Below, piece after piece: positions 32,564-40,416 of a stretch of DNA of 64,000 nt. Below the pieces are notes generated by a model. The model did no database searches. It was not told the origin of the DNA and worked only from the letters and a program-made list of their open reading frames with translations. The stretch is from Bosea sp. ANAM02 (lineage in GTDB: Bacteria; Pseudomonadota; Alphaproteobacteria; Rhizobiales; Beijerinckiaceae): assembly GCF_011764485.1 (NCBI RefSeq), contig NZ_AP022848.1, positions 62,001 to 126,000 on the forward strand, given 5' to 3'. The number at the start of each line of letters is the position of its first letter. The stretch's first letter is position 1. A program made the translations under genes and the position numbers.

Positions 32564-32851
32564 ATGCAGAAGTCCAGCCTCGCGCCGGCCATGCGCGCCG
32601 TCGTCTTCTTCGGCCTCATGGGCGCGGCCGTGACCGGCCTGACCCTGGGAGCCGGGCTCCAAACGCCTGACGACCAGAGCTCGACCACTGTGGCGCTTGC
32701 CAAGGGTGCGAGCGAGCGCGGCTATGCCGACAACCTGCAACTCGCCGCCGTGGATCACGCCGACCGCTCGCGCAGCGCCGCGAAGCGGGCGATCGCGTCG
32801 CCTTCGCAACAGGCCATGGCCGGCGGTCCGGTCACCCATATCGTACGCTGA
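32564..32851 (+). CDS. Small membrane-anchored or secreted protein, predicted general-stress target
   Basis: 95 residues. One hydrophobic segment near residues 10-30 (MRAVVFFGLMGAAVTGLTLG) is a signal or anchor, and the rest is polar and low-complexity (SSTTVALAKGASERGY, RSAAKRAIASPSQQ). TGGAGA lies about 9 nt before the ATG. No family recognised. The EcfG-type promoter upstream supports that it is expressed. Confidence 0.65.
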   Translation: MQKSSLAPAMRAVVFFGLMGAAVTGLTLGAGLQTPDDQSSTTVALAKGASERGYADNLQLAAVDHADRSRSAAKRAIASPSQQAMAGGPVTHIVR

Positions 32852-32929
32852 CCAGCCAACCATTTTTCTTGCCCACGCGCTGCCGCTCCTCATCGGATCG
32901 GTGGCGCGTTTCCGTTCGGGCGGATGGTC

Positions 32930-34579
32930 TCAGGAACCGTGGCCGATGCGCCAGCGTCCCAGGCTGCGGCCTTGAGGCTCCTGCGTCTGCACTGCCTCGA
33001 TCTGGGTGAGGAGGCCGGCGAAGAGGCGCGGCGGCGCGCTGTGCTCGATATCGCGGTCGACGGTCAGCCCCACCTCGATCGCCGACGCATCGACATCCAG
33101 CACCTCGACGACGATCCGCACGCCGGGCGTGCCCCGCAGCGCGCGCGAGGCGACATCCGCGACGAGAAAGCCGAGCGGGATGATGCGGTCCACCGAGAGC
33201 GTCGCCGCTGTCTCGATCCGACTCGTCACCCATTGGTCGCGGCTGCGGATCAGGTTCGAGATCATCGTCACGACATCGTCCAGGAAGAGATCGACGCGGA
33301 CCGGCTGCATCTCGCCATCGGCAAGGGTGAAGCGATAGGCGGCCGAGAGGACATGCACGCGACATTCCGCATCGGCCAATGCCAGCCGCGCCTCGTCGCG
33401 ATGGTCGCGCTTGCTCAGCCCGATATAGCTCTGCACGACCTGCAGGCTGTTCTTGACCCGATGGTGCAGCTCGCGCACGAGGAAACGGTTGTCGTCGAGC
33501 GCGGTCTGGAGACGGCGCTGGCGCACCTCCTGCTCCTCGACCATGCCGTTGAAGGCTTCGGCGACGCTGCGGATGTCGCTGGGCATGCCCTCCGCCACCG
33601 TTGCGCGCACGCGGTTGTTGGCCGTCCTCGACCGGGCGGCGACCTCGATGCCGCGCAGCCAGCGCAGGCAATGCTTCTCGATGGCGCGCATGCAGACGAG
33701 ACAGAGCAGGCCGAGCGTCAGCAGCGGGGCGAGCAGCAGCACGATGAACTGCAGCCGCGCCGCCTCGGCCGGACGATCGTCGAAACTCGCAACGATGTAG
33801 AAATCGGGGTCGGCCACCATGCGGGCGGCGAAGACGCTATCCTTGTCAGCGCGGCTCGGGGCCTCCCAGCGCGCATGCTTTTCCGGGATGAGGTCCGTGC
33901 GCGGGAGCCAGGAAAGATCGCGGTCGTCGCCCCGGCTGGCGACGACGCCGGCTTCACGCCCGACAAGAGCGATATGCAGGACCTGACGGTCCTCGCCCAG
34001 GTCGAAGACGTTCTCGAGAAGCGTCGGATCGGACAGCAGAAGCCCTTGCTGCAGCAACCCCTCTCCGGGGAGGTCCGATGCGAGCACGGCGAGATAGCGC
34101 CGCCCGCCCGCCGTCACCTGATCGTAGCGCATCCTGCCGAGATCGGCGCCATTCCACATCCCGACCGGAGCCCGGCCGGCAAGCTGCCGGGCGACCTGAT
34201 CGAGCAGTTCGGCCGTGAGTCCGGGATCGAGCGCCCCGGTGCAGAGCTGTCCATCCCGATTGCGCAGGAGGAATCCGCGCACACCGCCGGATCCCTTCAA
34301 CGCCTTGATGCCGGCATCGGCGCAGCCGGCAGCACCGAGGCGGGCCTCGCTTGCCACCGTACCCAAGGCGAGCAGGACGCGCGACATGCCGCGATACCAG
34401 ACGCGGGTGCGCACCGCGAAATCATCGACGGCGCGCGACTGCACCGCCTCGATCGCGACGATCGCGGCCCGGTAGGTCGCATAGGCCGCGAAAGCGGAGG
34501 CACAGGCGATCGGAATGGCGATCGCGACCAGCAAAGCCAGCAGGCGTGTCCTGACAGTGCTGAAACGCCGCAAACGCAT
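32930..34579 (-). CDS. HisKA_2-type sensor kinase with degenerate ATPase domain, ecfG operon
   Basis: 549 residues: N-terminal helix (about 10-30), a periplasmic sensor region to about residue 270, a second helix (FIVLLLAPLLTLGLLCLVCM), HAMP-like linker, then the HisKA_2 dimerisation box RELHHRVKNSLQVVQSYIGL with the phospho-accepting His. The catalytic domain is abnormal. Where family members have the N box (N-E-L-x-T-N-A-x-K-H), this protein reads LGFLVADVASRALRG, and no D-x-G-x-G G box follows. It is therefore unlikely to bind ATP. The start overlaps the ecfG stop (TGATG). It may act as a PhyR phosphatase or phosphotransfer partner, as reported for the PhyP protein next to phyR in Sphingomonas; this is inference. 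Confidence 0.85.
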   Translation of the reverse strand: MRLRRFSTVRTRLLALLVAIAIPIACASAFAAYATYRAAIVAIEAVQSRAVDDFAVRTRVWYRGMSRVLLALGTVASEARLGAAGCADAGIKALKGSGGVRGFLLRNRDGQLCTGALDPGLTAELLDQVARQLAGRAPVGMWNGADLGRMRYDQVTAGGRRYLAVLASDLPGEGLLQQGLLLSDPTLLENVFDLGEDRQVLHIALVGREAGVVASRGDDRDLSWLPRTDLIPEKHARWEAPSRADKDSVFAARMVADPDFYIVASFDDRPAEAARLQFIVLLLAPLLTLGLLCLVCMRAIEKHCLRWLRGIEVAARSRTANNRVRATVAEGMPSDIRSVAEAFNGMVEEQEVRQRRLQTALDDNRFLVRELHHRVKNSLQVVQSYIGLSKRDHRDEARLALADAECRVHVLSAAYRFTLADGEMQPVRVDLFLDDVVTMISNLIRSRDQWVTSRIETAATLSVDRIIPLGFLVADVASRALRGTPGVRIVVEVLDVDASAIEVGLTVDRDIEHSAPPRLFAGLLTQIEAVQTQEPQGRSLGRWRIGHGS

Positions 34580-35193
34580 CAGGACCCGACGGGTTCGGAA
34601 CCAACTCTCTGCATCGCAGCCGCGCTGGTGCGGCCCGGACCGAGATCGTCGACGCTGCCGATCGACAGCAGCTCGGCGAGTTTCGTGCGGGCGCGATTGA
34701 CGCGGCTCTTGATCGTGCCGATCGCCACCCCGCAGATCTCCGCCGCTTCCTCATAGGACAGGCCGGTGGCACCGACCATGATCAGCACCTCGCGCTGCTC
34801 CTCGGGGAGCTTCGCCAGGGCCTTGCGGAAATCGGCGAGATCGAGATGGCTTTCCTGGTTGCCATGGGTCGCCATGCGCTCGGCATAGGTGCCCTCGCTG
34901 TCCTGCACCTCGCGGCCGCGCTTGCGGTAGAGCGAGTAATAGGTGTTGCGCAGGATGGTGAAGAGCCAGGCGCGCAGGCTGGTGCCGGGTTCGAACTTGT
35001 CGGAATTGCCCCAGGCCTTCAGCAGCGTGTCCTGCACGAGGTCGTCAGCCAGCTGCATGGATCCCGAGAGGGACGCGGCGAAGGCGCGCAGATTGGGAAT
35101 CTCGCGGATCAGCCCGTCCTTGAAGTCCTCGGTCCTGCGCTCCAGAGCCAAGGTCTCGGCCGGCGCGGCCGTCACCGTCTCACTGGGACTCAT
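34579..35193 (-). CDS. ecfG: ECF sigma factor EcfG, general stress response
   Basis: 204 residues with sigma region 2 (ASLSGSMQLADDLVQDTLLK, LRAWLFTILRNTYYSLYRKR) and region 4 (LPEEQREVLIMVGATGLSYE, then IGTIKSRVNRARTKL). This is the EcfG/ECF15 type that directs transcription from GGAAC-N16/17-CGTT promoters and is held by NepR. The start at 35193 overlaps the nepR 3' end by 14 nt, and the stop overlaps the downstream kinase, so the three genes are coupled. Confidence 0.95.
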   Translation of the reverse strand: MSPSETVTAAPAETLALERRTEDFKDGLIREIPNLRAFAASLSGSMQLADDLVQDTLLKAWGNSDKFEPGTSLRAWLFTILRNTYYSLYRKRGREVQDSEGTYAERMATHGNQESHLDLADFRKALAKLPEEQREVLIMVGATGLSYEEAAEICGVAIGTIKSRVNRARTKLAELLSIGSVDDLGPGRTSAAAMQRVGSEPVGS

Positions 35194-35401
35194 CGTGCGA
35201 CGCTCCGGCTGCACGCTGCTCGGTCGCCTCAAGCTGCGCGAGCAGCACGAGAAACTTGTCGGGCACGGGTGCGTTCACGATGTCGTCGTAATGGGCCTTG
35301 AGGGAGCGGCCGATGGATTCCTGCACCCTGGGATCCAGAACCAGACCGAACCCATCCTCGGGATCGTCAGGTTCCGTCATCGCTGCATCCAACCTGCTCA
35401 T
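35180..35401 (-). CDS. nepR: Anti-sigma factor NepR
   Basis: 73 residues from the ATG at 35401; an inner ATG at 35380 is also possible. The conserved NepR core VQESIGRSLKAHYDDIVNAP followed by VPDKFLVLLAQLE is intact. NepR binds EcfG in unstressed cells and is titrated by phosphorylated PhyR. It overlaps ecfG by 14 nt and is preceded by an EcfG-type promoter, giving autoregulation. Confidence 0.94.
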   Translation of the reverse strand: MSRLDAAMTEPDDPEDGFGLVLDPRVQESIGRSLKAHYDDIVNAPVPDKFLVLLAQLEATEQRAAGASHDESQ

Positions 35402-35537
35402 GTCAGCCCTCGCACCACCACCATCGGGCCGGCTTTTCCAGCCGGTCCCGCATCTCCAATTCCTGCCATCTCCGGTCTTGCCGTTCCTGCCGGCGATGCC
35501 GGAGCCAGGTCGCGATGGCGACACCAATACGCCTTAA

Positions 35538-35563
35538 TAACAGGCATTCTTCGACAAGGTTCC
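35538..35563 (-). promoter_or_regulatory. EcfG-type promoter of nepR-ecfG
   Basis: Minus-strand GGAAC at 35563-35559, then N16 and TGTT ending at 35539 (first -10 base T instead of C). A second GGAAC at 35571-35567 lies just upstream. It sits about 140 nt before nepR, in the nepR-phyR divergent region. Confidence 0.72.
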
Positions 35564-35640
35564 ACGGTTCCGCAAAAATAAATTTCTTGTTTCCGACGCA
35601 TCCTAAGCCATTATTCCCGCACGCTAAAAGGGACGCGTTC

Positions 35641-36435
35641 ATGTCGATTGCAAAAGAAATTGCGCCTCATCTTCCTTACCTGCGCCGCTTCGCGCGCGCG
35701 CTGTGCGGCAGCCAGCCGAGCGGCGACGCCTATGTCGTCGCGATGCTCGAAGCCCTCGTGGCAGATCCCTCCGGCTTCCCGCGCGATCTCGATCCGCGCA
35801 TTGGCCTGTACAGGACCTTCCTGAAGCTGTGGTCCTCGGCCAGCGTCGACGCCACGGCGCCGATCGTCGAGCTGGCGCGCGCTCCGGCCGAGCGCAATCT
35901 CGAAGCGCTGACGCCGCGACCGCGTCAGGCCTTCCTGCTGCGGACGGTGGAAGGCTTCCCGATCGACGACGTCGCCAAGGTGATGGACGTCTCCGCTGCG
36001 GAAGCGGCCGCGCTGGTCCAGGCGGCCGGGCAGGAGATCGCCGAACAGGTCGCGACCGAGGTCCTGATCATCGAGGACGAGCCGATCATCGCGCTCGACA
36101 TCGAGACGATGGTCGAGGAGCTCGGCCACAGCGTCACCGGCGTCGCCCGCACGCAGCGCGAGGCGATCGCGCTCGTCGCCAAGAAGCGGCCCGGCCTCGT
36201 GCTCGCCGATATCCAGCTCGCCGACGGCAGCTCGGGCCTGGACGCCGTCAACGAGATCCTGACCTCGATCGACGTGCCGGTGATCTTCATCACCGCCTAT
36301 CCGGAGCGGCTGCTCACCGGCGACCGGCCCGAACCGGCCTTCCTGATCACCAAGCCGTTCCAGCCCGAGGCCGTGAAGGCCGCGATCAGCCAGGCGCTGT
36401 TCTTCGACCGCCGCGCCGGCCGCAAGGCCGCCTGA
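35641..36435 (+). CDS. phyR: Anti-anti-sigma response regulator PhyR
   Basis: 264 residues: an N-terminal sigma-like domain (about 1-130; PHLPYLRRFARALCGSQPSG, LTPRPRQAFLLRTVEGFPID) mimicking EcfG, then a receiver (about 138-255) with acidic pair IIEDEP, phospho-acceptor in VLADIQLADG, Thr in FITAYPE and Lys in ITKPF. Phosphorylation exposes the sigma-like domain, which captures NepR and frees EcfG. Divergent from nepR-ecfG; the usual locus organisation. Confidence 0.96.
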   Translation: MSIAKEIAPHLPYLRRFARALCGSQPSGDAYVVAMLEALVADPSGFPRDLDPRIGLYRTFLKLWSSASVDATAPIVELARAPAERNLEALTPRPRQAFLLRTVEGFPIDDVAKVMDVSAAEAAALVQAAGQEIAEQVATEVLIIEDEPIIALDIETMVEELGHSVTGVARTQREAIALVAKKRPGLVLADIQLADGSSGLDAVNEILTSIDVPVIFITAYPERLLTGDRPEPAFLITKPFQPEAVKAAISQALFFDRRAGRKAA

Positions 36436-36463
36436 CGCTTCGACGCCGCTCGGCGACGATCGA

Positions 36464-36493
36464 GGCCCGCGGCGCGATCCGCGGGCCTTTTTT
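36464..36493 (+). terminator. Rho-independent terminator after phyR
   Basis: Stem GGCCCGCGG/CCGCGGGCC (36464-36472 and 36479-36487) with a CGCGAT loop and six T residues directly after. It lies 29 nt past the phyR stop. Confidence 0.9.
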
Positions 36494-36503
36494 CTTGCCG
36501 CTC

Positions 36504-36528
36504 GGAACCCGAGCGGAAATGATGCGTT
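36504..36528 (+). promoter_or_regulatory. EcfG-type promoter, GGAAC-N16-CGTT
   Basis: -35 at 36504-36508 and -10 at 36525-36528, just past the phyR terminator and 46 nt before the small gene at 36575. Confidence 0.8.
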
Positions 36529-36574
36529 TCGCGTGAAATGACGGTTTCGTTTGCAGTTGGGGAGGGCGTGGACT

Positions 36575-36739
36575 ATGGCGACGACCTGTTTCTCGGCCGT
36601 GATCGCGGCGCTATCGATCGGGACCGCGCTTTTCTCGGGATACATACAGCCGGGAGCCCCCAGCGCGGAACTTCTCTCCCTCGCCCTTGCCGGCCTGACC
36701 GGCCTGGCGATCGCCAGCGCCTCGGCCCTCGACAGCTAG
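36575..36739 (+). CDS. 54-residue hydrophobic protein, predicted EcfG target
   Basis: ATG at 36575 with GGAGG 8 nt upstream and an EcfG promoter at 36504-36528. The sequence is two short hydrophobic helices (FSAVIAALSIGTALF and LLSLALAGLTGLAIASAS) around a Gly/Pro loop. No family recognised. An overlapping frame (36538-36864) also stays open and ends with an Ala/Thr-rich tail, so the true gene structure here is uncertain. Confidence 0.5.
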   Translation: MATTCFSAVIAALSIGTALFSGYIQPGAPSAELLSLALAGLTGLAIASASALDS

Positions 36740-36877
36740 GCAAGGCCAGGCTCGGAGCCACGGCCGCCATCGCCGCCATCGGCCTCTGCATCATGTCCTC
36801 TGCGAGCAAGGCCACCCCTGCCGCGGCGCCGGTTTCCGAGCAGTCCTCCGCCACGACCACCTGAGCTGCGCCCAGCC

Positions 36878-37540
36878 ATGCCTGACGAGGCTGGAAAGGC
36901 CGGCGCCGGCGGAGCGGAGCCTGCCTCCACGAGAGCCGGAGACGCACCGGCACCGGCCGGGTCAAGCCCATGCCTGTCGGCTCTGGCCGCCATCCCCGGC
37001 AATCGTGTCGCCCCGGCGACCCCTACCCCCCAACATGGCGACGCAGCCTGCCGGGTCATCGATCCCGTGCGTGTCGAGGCTCTCGCCATCCGGGGCGTGG
37101 GCGGCGGGGCGACCGTGTCGTTCGAACCGCCACCGCTGCTGAGCTGCGCCATGGCCCGGACGCTGGCGGACTGGCTCGACCGCAGCGTGCAGCCGCTGGC
37201 GCGTGGCTATTTCGAGCGCGATCTCACGGCTTTGCGCGTCGGCGGCGGGCATGAATGCCGGCGGCGCAACCGGGCCACCGCCGGGCCGGTCAGCGAGCAC
37301 GCGACCGGTCAGGCGCTCGATATCTTCGCCTTCAGGCTGGGGAATGGCGGGACCGCGTCACAGGTTGTGGTCGAGACGCCGAGCGGCCTGGTGCAGAACC
37401 GCTTTCTCGATGCTGTCCGGCAATCGGCCTGCGGCGCCTTCATGACCACGCTGGGGCCGGGCTCCGACGCGGCCCATGCCAATCACCTGCATGTCGATAT
37501 CCAGGAACGGCGCTCGCGCGCGTCGCGCTTCTGCCAGTGA
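36878..37540 (+). CDS. Extensin-like family protein (LAS-type peptidase fold)
   Basis: 220 residues. The C-terminal 140 residues match the extensin-like family of Alphaproteobacteria: ALRVGGGHECRRRNRATAGP, SEHATGQALDIFAF and HANHLHVDIQ, with His/Asp/His placed like the zinc ligands of LAS D,D-carboxypeptidases. A role in peptidoglycan cleavage is likely. The N-terminus is Ala/Pro/Gly-rich without a signal peptide, unusual for this family, so either the start is misplaced or export differs. It may share the stress promoter at 36504. Confidence 0.82.
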   Translation: MPDEAGKAGAGGAEPASTRAGDAPAPAGSSPCLSALAAIPGNRVAPATPTPQHGDAACRVIDPVRVEALAIRGVGGGATVSFEPPPLLSCAMARTLADWLDRSVQPLARGYFERDLTALRVGGGHECRRRNRATAGPVSEHATGQALDIFAFRLGNGGTASQVVVETPSGLVQNRFLDAVRQSACGAFMTTLGPGSDAAHANHLHVDIQERRSRASRFCQ

Positions 37541-37546
37541 TCGCCT

Positions 37547-37783
37547 TCAGTGGGAGCTCTCGACCCGGCCGAAACGCAGCAGGAAACCCTGCTCGTCCCC
37601 CGTGGCGGCGATATCCCCGACAAGCCGGGGACCGCTGCGCCGCGCGGCCATGACCGCCAGTGCGCCCTGCTGGTCGAGGCCGGTCGCAACGAGATCTTCG
37701 AGCTCCCAGAAAGGCGGCAGCGCCATCACGAGATCGGGATCGATTATTGTTGGGGTTTCCCCAAGACGACGACTCACGGACAT
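37547..37783 (-). CDS. Small protein of unknown function, predicted EcfG target
   Basis: 78 residues (MSVSRRLGETPTIIDPD...). It ends 7 nt from the extensin-like gene on the other strand. No family recognised; central ALPPFWELEDLVATGLDQQG and a Gly/Arg-rich end. GGGA precedes the ATG at 37783 at 6-nt distance. The minus-strand EcfG promoter at 37812-37836 puts its transcript start near 37804, so upstream in-frame starts at 37813 are excluded and 37789/37795 are less likely. The promoter is the main evidence that this frame is real. Confidence 0.58.
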   Translation of the reverse strand: MSVSRRLGETPTIIDPDLVMALPPFWELEDLVATGLDQQGALAVMAARRSGPRLVGDIAATGDEQGFLLRFGRVESSH

Positions 37784-37811
37784 CGACATTCCCATGCCAA
37801 GATGAAACGCC

Positions 37812-37836
37812 AACGCGACAAACCTCTCCCGGTTCC
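37812..37836 (-). promoter_or_regulatory. EcfG-type promoter (minus strand), GGAAC-N16-CGTT
   Basis: Minus-strand GGAAC at 37836-37832 and CGTT at 37815-37812, back-to-back with a plus-strand EcfG promoter 7 bp away. Confidence 0.78.
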
Positions 37837-37843
37837 CTAATCC

Positions 37844-37868
37844 GGAACTGTGGGTTTCTTGGGGCGTT
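37844..37868 (+). promoter_or_regulatory. EcfG-type promoter (plus strand), GGAAC-N16-CGTT
   Basis: GGAAC at 37844-37848 and CGTT at 37865-37868, 29 nt before the DUF992 gene start. Confidence 0.82.
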
Positions 37869-37897
37869 CGTCCCGCAGTTCACCAGGAGCATTCGCG

Positions 37898-38392
37898 ATG
37901 AACCGAGGGCAATTCCGATCCTGTCTAACCGCCCTTGCCCTCGCCGGCCTCATCGGAATGCATGAGCCTGCTTCCGCGCAGTCGGCAGGTCCGCCGACAG
38001 GGCGCCTGTCCTGCACCGTCGGCAGCAATTTCAACGCGATCGCCAAGGCGCAACGTCCGACCGAATGCCGCTTCAGGCCGCGCCGCGGACCGGTGCAGCA
38101 TTATACCGGCATCGTCCGCAGCTTCAGCCTCGGTCTCGGCCCCGTCCGGACCGCGACCATGGTCTGGCGCGTCTATGGGCCCTATGCGCGTGCGCCGTTG
38201 GGCGCGTTGAGCGGGCCCTACAAGAGTGGCAACGCGGCCGCGCCATCCACGCCGAGCAATGCCCTGTCGGGCGGCAGGGACAATGAGGCGACCTTGCTGC
38301 CGCTCCCGCTCCAGGGCAATCGCGGCCTTAACATCGCTATCGGCGTCACGGCGCTGGAACTGACGCTCGTCCCACCGGGGCGGCGGCGCTGA
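37898..38392 (+). CDS. DUF992 secreted protein
   Basis: 164 residues with a signal peptide (cleavage after ASAQ, residue about 28). The DUF992 core is visible: GRLSCTVGSNFNAIAKAQRP, ECRFRP, HYTGIVRSFSLGLGPVRTATMVWRVYGP. DUF992 proteins occur in Hyphomicrobiales as small envelope proteins of unknown role. AGGAG lies 9 nt before the ATG at 37898. The upstream EcfG promoter predicts induction in general stress and stationary phase. Confidence 0.88.
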   Translation: MNRGQFRSCLTALALAGLIGMHEPASAQSAGPPTGRLSCTVGSNFNAIAKAQRPTECRFRPRRGPVQHYTGIVRSFSLGLGPVRTATMVWRVYGPYARAPLGALSGPYKSGNAAAPSTPSNALSGGRDNEATLLPLPLQGNRGLNIAIGVTALELTLVPPGRRR

Positions 38393-38487
38393 CGCGCCGC
38401 CGAAGGGTCGAATTACCTTTTGCTAACCTTGACCGGTCAAAATCGACTCAAATCCAAAGCTTTCCGCCATGCTGGGGCGCCAGAGCA

Positions 38488-38512
38488 GGAACATCGCCAA
38501 TCCTGTGACGTT
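38488..38512 (+). promoter_or_regulatory. EcfG-type promoter, GGAAC-N16-CGTT
   Basis: GGAAC at 38488-38492 and CGTT at 38509-38512, 42 nt before the single-domain response regulator. Confidence 0.82.
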
Positions 38513-38554
38513 GGGGTCAGGTAACAGGATTGCAGTGAGTGAGAGAGCCGGTCG

Positions 38555-38935
38555 ATGGCTGATATCCGCGTACTCATCGTCGAGGACGACCCGTTCATCG
38601 CGATGGACATCGAGACCGCCGTGGCCGAGCAGCTCGGCGACGGGGTCGAACTGATCGTCGTCGAATCCGTGGCCGAGGCGCGGCGGATGACGGGCAGGCA
38701 ACTCGCCTGCGCCCTGCTCGACATCGATGTCGTCGGCGGCAAGACCTTCGACGTCGCGAGCGCGCTTCAGGAAATCGGAACACCCTTTGCCTTCGTCTCG
38801 GGATCGGCGCCCCACGAGGTGCCGCCGAGCCTGCGCGACGTGCGCTTCCTGCGCAAGCCGTTCTCGACGCGCGAGGTCGCAGCCTTCGTCAAAAGCGCCG
38901 TGGGCGGATCGGCCCTGGAGGCGGCACAAGCCTGA
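38555..38935 (+). CDS. Single-domain response regulator, general stress feedback candidate
   Basis: 126 residues, receiver only: acidic pair VEDDPF, phospho-Asp in ALLDIDVVGG, Ser in FAFVSGSA, Lys in LRKPF. The PFAFVSG strand resembles the PFxFATG pattern of the FAT GUY group of receivers (SdrG, MrrA), which relay phosphate to and from HWE/HisKA_2 kinases in general stress control. There is no output domain. Its own EcfG promoter predicts a feedback role. It converges on a CHASE3 HisKA_2 kinase gene, 10 nt apart. Confidence 0.86.
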   Translation: MADIRVLIVEDDPFIAMDIETAVAEQLGDGVELIVVESVAEARRMTGRQLACALLDIDVVGGKTFDVASALQEIGTPFAFVSGSAPHEVPPSLRDVRFLRKPFSTREVAAFVKSAVGGSALEAAQA

Positions 38936-38945
38936 AAGCGCGGCT

Positions 38946-40337
38946 TCAAGCCTGGCCCGGGAGCGCCTCGTGCTTCGGAAAGACGATCGTGACCCGCGTG
39001 CCCGGGCGGTCGATCTGCGCCGGATGAACCGGCTCCGACGTCATCACGGCCCGCATGCTGCGCAGCAGGCTCGCGATCACGGTCTGGCCGAGCCCCTTGC
39101 TCCCCGCCTCGGCGGGCATGCCGACACCGTCATCCTCGATCGATAGCGCCAAGGCCGGTTCGCCCTCGTATGCGATCGGCAGGAAGCGGACGACGATCCT
39201 TCCGGCCATGCCGTCGGGAAAGGCATGCTTGATCGCGTTGGTCACCAGCTCGTTGACGATGACGACGAAGGAGACGGCATCGCGACCAAGCAGGCGGATC
39301 GCATCCATTTCGAGCTCGATCCGGAGCGGACGGCCCTCGGCCGTCTTGCCGATCTCGGCGAGCAGATCCTCCATATAGGGCCGGGCATCGATCTCGTCGG
39401 TCTCGATATCGAGACGCAGGCGCCGCTGCCCTGCTGCGATCGCCTGGATGCGCGACTGGGCTTGCGCCAACGCAGCCTTGACCGCCGGCTCGCGCGTCTG
39501 GCGGCTCTGCACGTTGAGCAGCGCCGAGACCATGGCGAGGTTGTTGCCGACCCGGTGGTTCACATCGCGCAGCAACGCCTCGATGCGCAGGCGCTCGCTT
39601 TCGAGCTGGCGGGTGCGCTCGCCCACGATCTGCTCGAGTTCGGCATTGCTGATCGCGAGCGCATGGCTCAGGCGCTGGCGCCTGCGCAATTGCTGCCAGG
39701 CGGCGAAGGCCAGGCCTGCCAGCGCGACGACGATGCCGGTGCTGCCCCAGAGGCGGCGGCGCTCCTCGCGACTGTAGAGCGACCTCAGGCGGATATTCTC
39801 GCTCTGCTGGACCAATTGGACCGTGTCGCGCAGCCGGTCCATCGCGGCGATGCCGCTCTCGCTGCGGACCAGCGCCAGCGCCTCGCCGCGCCGGCCGGCC
39901 CGCTCCAGCGAAATCGTCCGGTCCAGCTCGGCGAACTTGATCGCCATATCCGCACGCAGCGCCGCGACCCGCTCCTTCTGGACCGGATCGGAATCGACCA
40001 ACGCCGCCAGGATGTCGAGCTCGGGACCGGCCGCGGCCCGTCCCTCGGTGAAGGGATCGAGGTAATCGATCCTGCCGGTGAGCAGGAAGCCGCGCTGCCC
40101 GGTCTCGGCGTCGCGCATGCGGCCGAGAAAACGCTCGGCCCGTTCGCGGATCTCGATCGCGTGGGACACGCTGTCCGCCGTCTGCCGTGCCTGCCAGTTG
40201 ATCAAGGCGGCGAGCAGGATCGCGAGCGCGACCACGCCGATCGCGATGATCGTGGTCGTCGCCGAGCGAAGGCGCGCGCCGAAGACCGGGAAAACCGGCA
40301 TCGGAAAGCGGGTGCGAGGCCTCACCTGTGCAGACAT
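38946..40337 (-). CDS. CHASE3-domain HisKA_2 sensor histidine kinase
   Basis: 463 residues. Membrane helix at about 28-48, CHASE3 periplasmic domain (AETGQRGFLLTGRIDYLDPF), second helix near 205-220, coiled coil, then HisKA_2 with the phospho-accepting His in DVNHRVGNNLAMVSALLNVQ. The ATPase domain is intact: N box VNELVTNAIKHAF and G boxes SIEDDGVGMP and GLGQTVI. This makes it a competent kinase, in contrast to the degenerate kinase at 32930. It is a candidate for phosphorylating PhyR or the adjacent single-domain regulator. Confidence 0.92.
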   Translation of the reverse strand: MSAQVRPRTRFPMPVFPVFGARLRSATTTIIAIGVVALAILLAALINWQARQTADSVSHAIEIRERAERFLGRMRDAETGQRGFLLTGRIDYLDPFTEGRAAAGPELDILAALVDSDPVQKERVAALRADMAIKFAELDRTISLERAGRRGEALALVRSESGIAAMDRLRDTVQLVQQSENIRLRSLYSREERRRLWGSTGIVVALAGLAFAAWQQLRRRQRLSHALAISNAELEQIVGERTRQLESERLRIEALLRDVNHRVGNNLAMVSALLNVQSRQTREPAVKAALAQAQSRIQAIAAGQRRLRLDIETDEIDARPYMEDLLAEIGKTAEGRPLRIELEMDAIRLLGRDAVSFVVIVNELVTNAIKHAFPDGMAGRIVVRFLPIAYEGEPALALSIEDDGVGMPAEAGSKGLGQTVIASLLRSMRAVMTSEPVHPAQIDRPGTRVTIVFPKHEALPGQA

Positions 40338-40416
40338 GCAAGTCTTGTTAGGGGATGCATGGCGACATCCCTATGTAAAAAGACATGCCTCGTCCATGCT
40401 GCCGATCGGCACGGGA

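Noticed and set aside
32932..32960. GGAAC inside the degenerate kinase gene
   Set aside because: No GTT at the required distance and it lies within coding sequence.
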